Origin: Falsiroseomonas sp044341625
GTDB taxonomy: Bacteria; Pseudomonadota; Alphaproteobacteria; Acetobacterales; Acetobacteraceae
Direction: 5' to 3'
Length of the DNA stretch: 6,227 nucleotides
Assembly: GCA_044341625.1 (NCBI GenBank)
Contig: JBIIRI010000187.1
Location: 1-6,227, forward strand
Made by a program: the position numbers and the translations under genes. Under the pieces are notes generated by a model. The model was not told where the DNA came from, did not search any database, and saw only the letters and a list, made by a program, of their open reading frames with translations. Each line of letters starts with the position of its first letter. Positions within the stretch are counted from its first letter, which is position 1. Positions 4,199 through 6,227 of the stretch are shown piece after piece.

Positions 4199-6227
4199 CC
4201 GACGTCCAAAACCAAATTCAGCGCAGCATCGCAGCGTGCGCTGGCGCCGGGCGGCAGGACCAGCGTGCTCTCTCGCTCCTCGATCAGCGCCGGCCCCCGC
4301 ACGACATCGCCCGGCTTCAGCGCAGCGCGATCCAGCACCGCCGCCGCCACGAAGGCACCACCGAACCAGGCGCGCCGCGTGCCCTTCACCGCGACACCAT
4401 GCGGCGCCGCGCCGGCCGCGAGGTCGAGACGCGGCGTCGGGCCGCTGACCGTCACGCGCCAGCCGACGCATTCCACCGGCAGGCCGGGCTCCGTGCGGCC
4501 ATAGAGGCGGAGATACTCGGCCTCGAAGGCCGCGCGGATCGTGTCGCGGTCGAGCGCCGTGACCTCGGCCTCCACCTGATAGCCCTGCCCCGCATAGCGC
4601 ATCGCGACGCGGATGCGCGTCTCGGCGGCGTCCGCGCCGGCCTTGGCGACCAGCGCGCGGCCTTCCGCCTCCATCTCCGCCAGCATCGCGCGCAGCGCAT
4701 CGAGATCGAGGGTCGCGAGCGGTGCCACCATGCCGCGCAGCAGCGCGAAGCTGATTGGCGCGGCGAGGAACCCGAAAGCCGAGGCGACGCCCGCCCCCGC
4801 GGGCACCACCAGCCGCGCGATGCCGAGCTTGCGCGCGACCTCCACCGCATGCACCGGGCCCGCGCCGCCGATCGGGACCAGCGTATAGCCCTCGATCCGC
4901 CGCGCCTTTTCCAGCGCATGGATCGCGGCGGCCTGCGCCATCGCGGTGTTCACCGTCTCATGCACCGCCCAGGCGGCCTCGACCGGCGACAGGCCGAGCG
5001 GGCCGGCGAGCGTCGCGCCGATGGCCGCTTCCGCCGCCGCGACATCGAGACGCATGGTGCCACCGAGGAAACTGTCGGGCGCGAGGTAGCCCAGCAGCAG
5101 GTCGCAATCGGTCACGGTCGGCTCCGTGCCGCCAAGGCCGTAGCAGGCCGGGCCTGGATCGCTGCTGGCGCTGTCGGGCCCGACCCGCACCAGCCCCAGC
5201 GCATCGACGCGCGCGACAGATCCGCCACCCGCGCCGATCTCGATCATCTCGACGACCGGCACCTTCAGCGGCAGGCCGCTGCCCTTGCGGAAGCGATCGA
5301 CGCGCGAAACCTCGAAATCAAGGCTGCGCGCCGGTTGCCCGGCATCGATCAGCGCGGCCTTGGCGGTGGTGCCGCCCATGTCAAAGCAGAGGATATCCGG
5401 CGCGGCGGCGGCCTCGCCATAGACACGCGCAGCCTGCACACCGCCGGCGGGGCCGGATTGCACCAGGCGGATGGGATGGCGGGACGCGACCTCACTGGCC
5501 ACCGTGCCGCCATCGGACAGCATCAGGAACAGTGGACCCGTCACGCCCGCCTCCCGCAGCCCCGCATCCAGCCGCGCGAGGTAGCGCGCGAAGACCGGCA
5601 GGACATAGGCGTTGGCGATGGTCGTGGACCCGCGTTCGTATTCCCCGATCTCCGGCACCAGATCGGCCGAGAGACAGACGGCAAGCTCCGGCGCTTCTTC
5701 CGCCACTAGCTCCGCGATCCGGCGTTCATGCGCGGGATTGACGAAGGCATGCAGCAGGCAGACCGCGATGGCCTGCACGCCGTCATCGCGCAGCCGACGG
5801 ATCGCGATGCGCGCCGCCGCTTCATCGAGCGGCGTGCGGATGCCACCATCCGGCAACAGCCGCTCCGTCACCTCAAGCCGCAGGCGGCGCGGCACCAGGG
5901 GCGCAGGGCGGCGCATGAACAGGTCGTAGGTGTCGTGGCGCAGTTCCGTGCCGATTTCCTGCACGTCGCGGAAGCCCTGCGTCGTGAGGAAGCCGGTCGG
6001 CACGCCGCGCCGCTCGATCAGCGCATTGGCGACCAGCGTCGTGCCATGGATGACATGCCGCACCTGCGCGGGCGCGACGCCATGCTGCGACAGCAGACCG
6101 CGCACACCTTCCAGCACCGCCTGTTCGGGCGCGTGCGGCGTGGTCAGCACCTTGCCGTTGAACAGGCGGCCGTCGCGCGTATCCAGCATCACCAGATCGG
6201 TGAAGGTGCCGCCGATATCGACGCCGA
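4195..6227 (-). CDS. hyuA: HyuA-type hydantoinase/oxoprolinase subunit (5' end cut by window)
   Basis: The frame runs from the right edge to a TAG at 4197-4195, showing 676 residues. The first visible residues, GVDIGGTFTDLVMLD, are the N-terminal ATP-binding motif that normally begins within the first ten residues, so only a few codons are missing; the in-frame GTG at 6192 is therefore not the start. The order matches the family: N-terminal hydantoinase A domain with HGTTLVANALIERRG (visible 60-74), then the main domain with SGPAGGVQAA (257-266), FDMGGTTAKAALID (281-294) and EIGAGGGSVARVD (330-342), the SDPGPACYG loop (355-363) and GGAGPVHAVEVAR (453-465). It ends with the GPALIEERESTLVLPPG strand region typical of the C-terminus. 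The family uses ATP to open cyclic amides (N-methylhydantoin, 5-oxoproline) or to activate ketones in acetone/acetophenone carboxylases. The substrate cannot be told from sequence alone. It normally works with a HyuB subunit. HyuB is not on the 3' side here, where a convergent aminotransferase sits, so any partner must lie beyond the right edge or elsewhere. Confidence 0.93.
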   Translation of the reverse strand, partial: GVDIGGTFTDLVMLDTRDGRLFNGKVLTTPHAPEQAVLEGVRGLLSQHGVAPAQVRHVIHGTTLVANALIERRGVPTGFLTTQGFRDVQEIGTELRHDTYDLFMRRPAPLVPRRLRLEVTERLLPDGGIRTPLDEAAARIAIRRLRDDGVQAIAVCLLHAFVNPAHERRIAELVAEEAPELAVCLSADLVPEIGEYERGSTTIANAYVLPVFARYLARLDAGLREAGVTGPLFLMLSDGGTVASEVASRHPIRLVQSGPAGGVQAARVYGEAAAAPDILCFDMGGTTAKAALIDAGQPARSLDFEVSRVDRFRKGSGLPLKVPVVEMIEIGAGGGSVARVDALGLVRVGPDSASSDPGPACYGLGGTEPTVTDCDLLLGYLAPDSFLGGTMRLDVAAAEAAIGATLAGPLGLSPVEAAWAVHETVNTAMAQAAAIHALEKARRIEGYTLVPIGGAGPVHAVEVARKLGIARLVVPAGAGVASAFGFLAAPISFALLRGMVAPLATLDLDALRAMLAEMEAEGRALVAKAGADAAETRIRVAMRYAGQGYQVEAEVTALDRDTIRAAFEAEYLRLYGRTEPGLPVECVGWRVTVSGPTPRLDLAAGAAPHGVAVKGTRRAWFGGAFVAAAVLDRAALKPGDVVRGPALIEERESTLVLPPGASARCDAALNLVLDVG

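Noticed and set aside
4039..5709. A 556-codon open frame on the + strand opposite the hyuA-like gene
   Set aside because: Its protein is dominated by Arg, His, Ala and Gly with no recognisable domain, and it lies antisense to a gene with clear HyuA motifs throughout. Such frames are expected in very GC-rich DNA.
1..6227. CRISPR arrays, tRNA or rRNA genes, insertion sequences, phage or defence genes, riboswitches
   Set aside because: None of the characteristic repeats, conserved RNA motifs or protein signatures was seen on either strand by eye. All stretches longer than about 100 bases are accounted for by coding sequence.

Overview
The window is very GC-rich, densely packed bacterial chromosome with strong G/C bias at third codon positions, which produces many long shadow frames. 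It looks like an alphaproteobacterium. The gene types (a BatA/DUF4159-associated glutamine-amidotransferase-like membrane protein, a small BamE-like lipoprotein, a secreted ankyrin protein with a Pro/Ala-rich tail) suggest Acetobacteraceae such as Roseomonas relatives. That placement is inference from composition and family recall, not from a search.

Layout. Bases 1-2091 hold three genes on the + strand: the C-terminal part of a membrane-anchored glutamine-amidotransferase-like protein (cut by the left edge), a small lipoprotein, and an exported ankyrin-repeat protein. All three look envelope-associated. Bases 2107-3201 (- strand) encode an epoxide-hydrolase-type alpha/beta hydrolase whose 3' end faces the ankyrin gene across only 15 bp. 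An 88-bp divergent intergenic region (3202-3289) separates it from a + strand branched-chain aminotransferase (ilvE-like, 3290-4198). From 4195 to the right edge, on the - strand, lies an almost complete HyuA-type hydantoinase/oxoprolinase subunit; only the first few codons are missing. The stop codons of ilvE and hyuA overlap on one CTAG palindrome.

How the genes relate. The first three are probably co-transcribed, although an 11-bp interrupted hairpin sits between genes 2 and 3. The three metabolic genes form no recognised pathway. The hydrolase and aminotransferase share a divergent promoter region, and the HyuA partner HyuB is not in the window. I see no CRISPR array, tRNA, rRNA, insertion sequence, phage gene or defence system. 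The region reads as ordinary chromosomal housekeeping and accessory metabolism, and the findings below are modest.
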